DNA of 7,450 nt from assembly GCA_017438085.1 (NCBI GenBank), contig JAFRWH010000101.1, positions 1 to 7,450 on the forward strand. Direction: 5' to 3'. Source of the DNA: Bacillota bacterium. Lineage in GTDB: Bacteria > Bacillota_A > Clostridia > Peptostreptococcales > Anaerovoracaceae. Below the pieces are notes generated by a model, which was not told the origin of the DNA, searched no databases, and saw only the letters and a list, made by a program, of their open reading frames with translations. This document shows positions 6,342 through 7,450 of this stretch, piece by piece (the first letter of the stretch is position 1; every line of letters begins with the position of its first letter). Position numbers and translations under genes: made by a program.

Positions 6342-7450
6342 CTAGTCCTCAAATCTTATTTCTGCGCTTCTTGCGTGGGCATCCAGGCCCTCCTGCTTTG
6401 CAAAGGCTGCCACATCCTTGTAGAGCCTTCCAAGCGCCTCTCTCGAGAAATATGTAAACTGCGTTTTCTTTACGAAATCATCCACCGAAAGCGGACTGGA
6501 GAAACGGGCTGTGCCCAGAGTGGGAAGGGTGTGATTCGGTCCCGCCATGTAGTCTCCAAGAGCCTCCGGCGTGTTTCTTCCAAGGAATACCGAACCTGCG
6601 TGCTTTACGCTGTCCAGATAATCGAAGGGGTCATCTACTGCAAGCTCCAGGTGCTCAGGAGCTATCCTGTTGGATATCTCCACAGCATGAGTTATGCTTT
6701 CCGCAACGATGATCTTTCCGTTATTATCTATAGATGTTCTTGCGATCTCTTCTCTTGGCAGCTTTTTGAGCTGGACCTCGATCTGCGATGCCACCTTTTT
6801 CGCAAAGTCCATCGAATCGGTCACGAGAACCGCAGTAGCGATCTTGTCGTGCTCCGCCTGAGCCAGCATGTCCGCAGCCACTTCAGCGGCATCCGAATTG
6901 GCATCGGATATGACAAGGACGTCGCTGGGGCCTGCGATCATATCTATGGAGACCAGTCCGAAGACCTGCCTCTTGGCCTCTGCCACGAAGGCGTTGCCCG
7001 GACCCACGATCTTATCCACCTTGGGGATGCTTTCGGTGCCGTATGCAAGCGCTGCTATCGCCTGGGCTCCGCCCACCTTGAACACCCTGTCCACGCCGGC
7101 TATCTGCGCAGCCGCAAGTATGACAGGATTGACTTTACCGTCCTTTCCCGGAGGGGTAGTCATAACGAGCTGCGTGCAGCCCGCTATTTTTGCAGGGATG
7201 GCGTCCATAAGCACCGTTGAAGGATACGCCGCCGTACCGCCGGGCACATAAAGACCAACATTTTCTATGGGCAGCACCTTCTGACCCATGATAACGCCCT
7301 CACGGTCGTTGATCACAAAGCCGTTTCTCAGCTGCTTTTCATGGAAATGCCTGATATTATCCGCCGCCCGCCTGAGTATGCGGAGCATCTCCGCAGGCGC
7401 CTTTTCCATGGCCTCCTGCTTTTCCTCTTCGCTCACCTCCAGTGCTTCCA
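6342..7450 (-). CDS. hisD: Histidinol dehydrogenase HisD (N-terminus cut by window edge)
   Basis: HisD performs the last two steps, NAD-dependent oxidation of histidinol through the aldehyde to histidine. About 368 codons are visible (first complete codon at 7448) and end at TAG. Family members have about 430 residues, so roughly 60 N-terminal residues lie beyond the edge. Motifs in order are [84 protein letters not shown] and a terminal [10 protein letters not shown]. Expected zinc ligands are Q and H of QAEHD, D of GDYM and H of DAHAR. The catalytic Glu-His pair is in PEHLEL. A GTG at 7436 is internal and not the start, because the frame stays open and HisD-like (EALEV) up to the edge. It is the first visible gene of the operon. 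Confidence 0.97.
   Translation of the reverse strand, partial: EALEVSEEEKQEAMEKAPAEMLRILRRAADNIRHFHEKQLRNGFVINDREGVIMGQKVLPIENVGLYVPGGTAAYPSTVLMDAIPAKIAGCTQLVMTTPPGKDGKVNPVILAAAQIAGVDRVFKVGGAQAIAALAYGTESIPKVDKIVGPGNAFVAEAKRQVFGLVSIDMIAGPSDVLVISDANSDAAEVAADMLAQAEHDKIATAVLVTDSMDFAKKVASQIEVQLKKLPREEIARTSIDNNGKIIVAESITHAVEISNRIAPEHLELAVDDPFDYLDSVKHAGSVFLGRNTPEALGDYMAGPNHTLPTLGTARFSSPLSVDDFVKKTQFTYFSREALGRLYKDVAAFAKQEGLDAHARSAEIRFED

Noticed and set aside
6375..7220. Plus-strand open frame of 281 codons opposite hisD
   Set aside because: HisD motifs run through the whole stretch on the minus strand. The antisense product is Arg/His/Cys-rich without domain features, as expected for a shadow.
6342..7436. 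hisD as a complete gene starting at GTG 7436
   Set aside because: The frame continues to the window edge with HisD-like residues, and the protein from GTG would lack about 65 residues of the normal N-terminus. The gene is partial.

Overview
The window is one densely packed gene block read entirely from the minus strand: a histidine biosynthesis operon followed directly by a thiol-redox membrane gene. In the order of transcription (right to left) it holds hisD (5' end cut by the right edge), hisC, hisB, hisH, hisA, hisF, a fused hisI-hisE, a PHP-type histidinol-phosphate phosphatase (hisJ/hisK type), and a CcdA-TlpA fusion gene whose 3' end is cut by the left edge. There is no gene-free stretch over 300 bases. 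The largest gap is the 62-nt hisH-hisA spacer.

Together the his genes cover the pathway from phosphoribosyl-ATP to histidine. HisE and HisI (one chain) hydrolyse PR-ATP and open the ring, HisA isomerises the product, and HisH-HisF make imidazole-glycerol phosphate plus AICAR. HisB dehydrates, HisC transaminates, the PHP phosphatase removes the phosphate, and HisD oxidises histidinol to histidine. The first-step enzyme, ATP phosphoribosyltransferase (hisG, with or without hisZ), is not visible and would be expected beyond the right edge, as would the operon promoter and leader. Junctions are tight: hisD-hisC 2 nt, hisC-hisB 3 nt, hisB-hisH 21 nt, hisA-hisF 4-nt overlap, hisF-hisIE 1 nt, hisIE-hisJ 25 nt, hisJ-ccdA 27 nt. 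This suggests one transcript with translational coupling. No terminator-like hairpin plus T-run was seen between any of the genes.

The organism is most likely a Bacillota member, probably an anaerobic Clostridia-type bacterium. The reasons are strong GGAGG-type ribosome sites, a monofunctional HisB paired with a PHP (not HAD) phosphatase, a fused HisIE, and a CcdA-TlpA fusion with an acidic, Gln/Ser-rich linker. Base composition looks close to even or slightly GC-rich by eye, yet ATA is a favoured isoleucine codon. The phylum is an inference and no genus is claimed.

Nothing here looks like a novel defence, mobile or RNA system. The points worth a second look are the redox gene at the tail of the his operon, a possible RNA hairpin over the hisJ ribosome-binding site, and the structured hisH-hisA spacer that leaves hisA without an obvious Shine-Dalgarno sequence.
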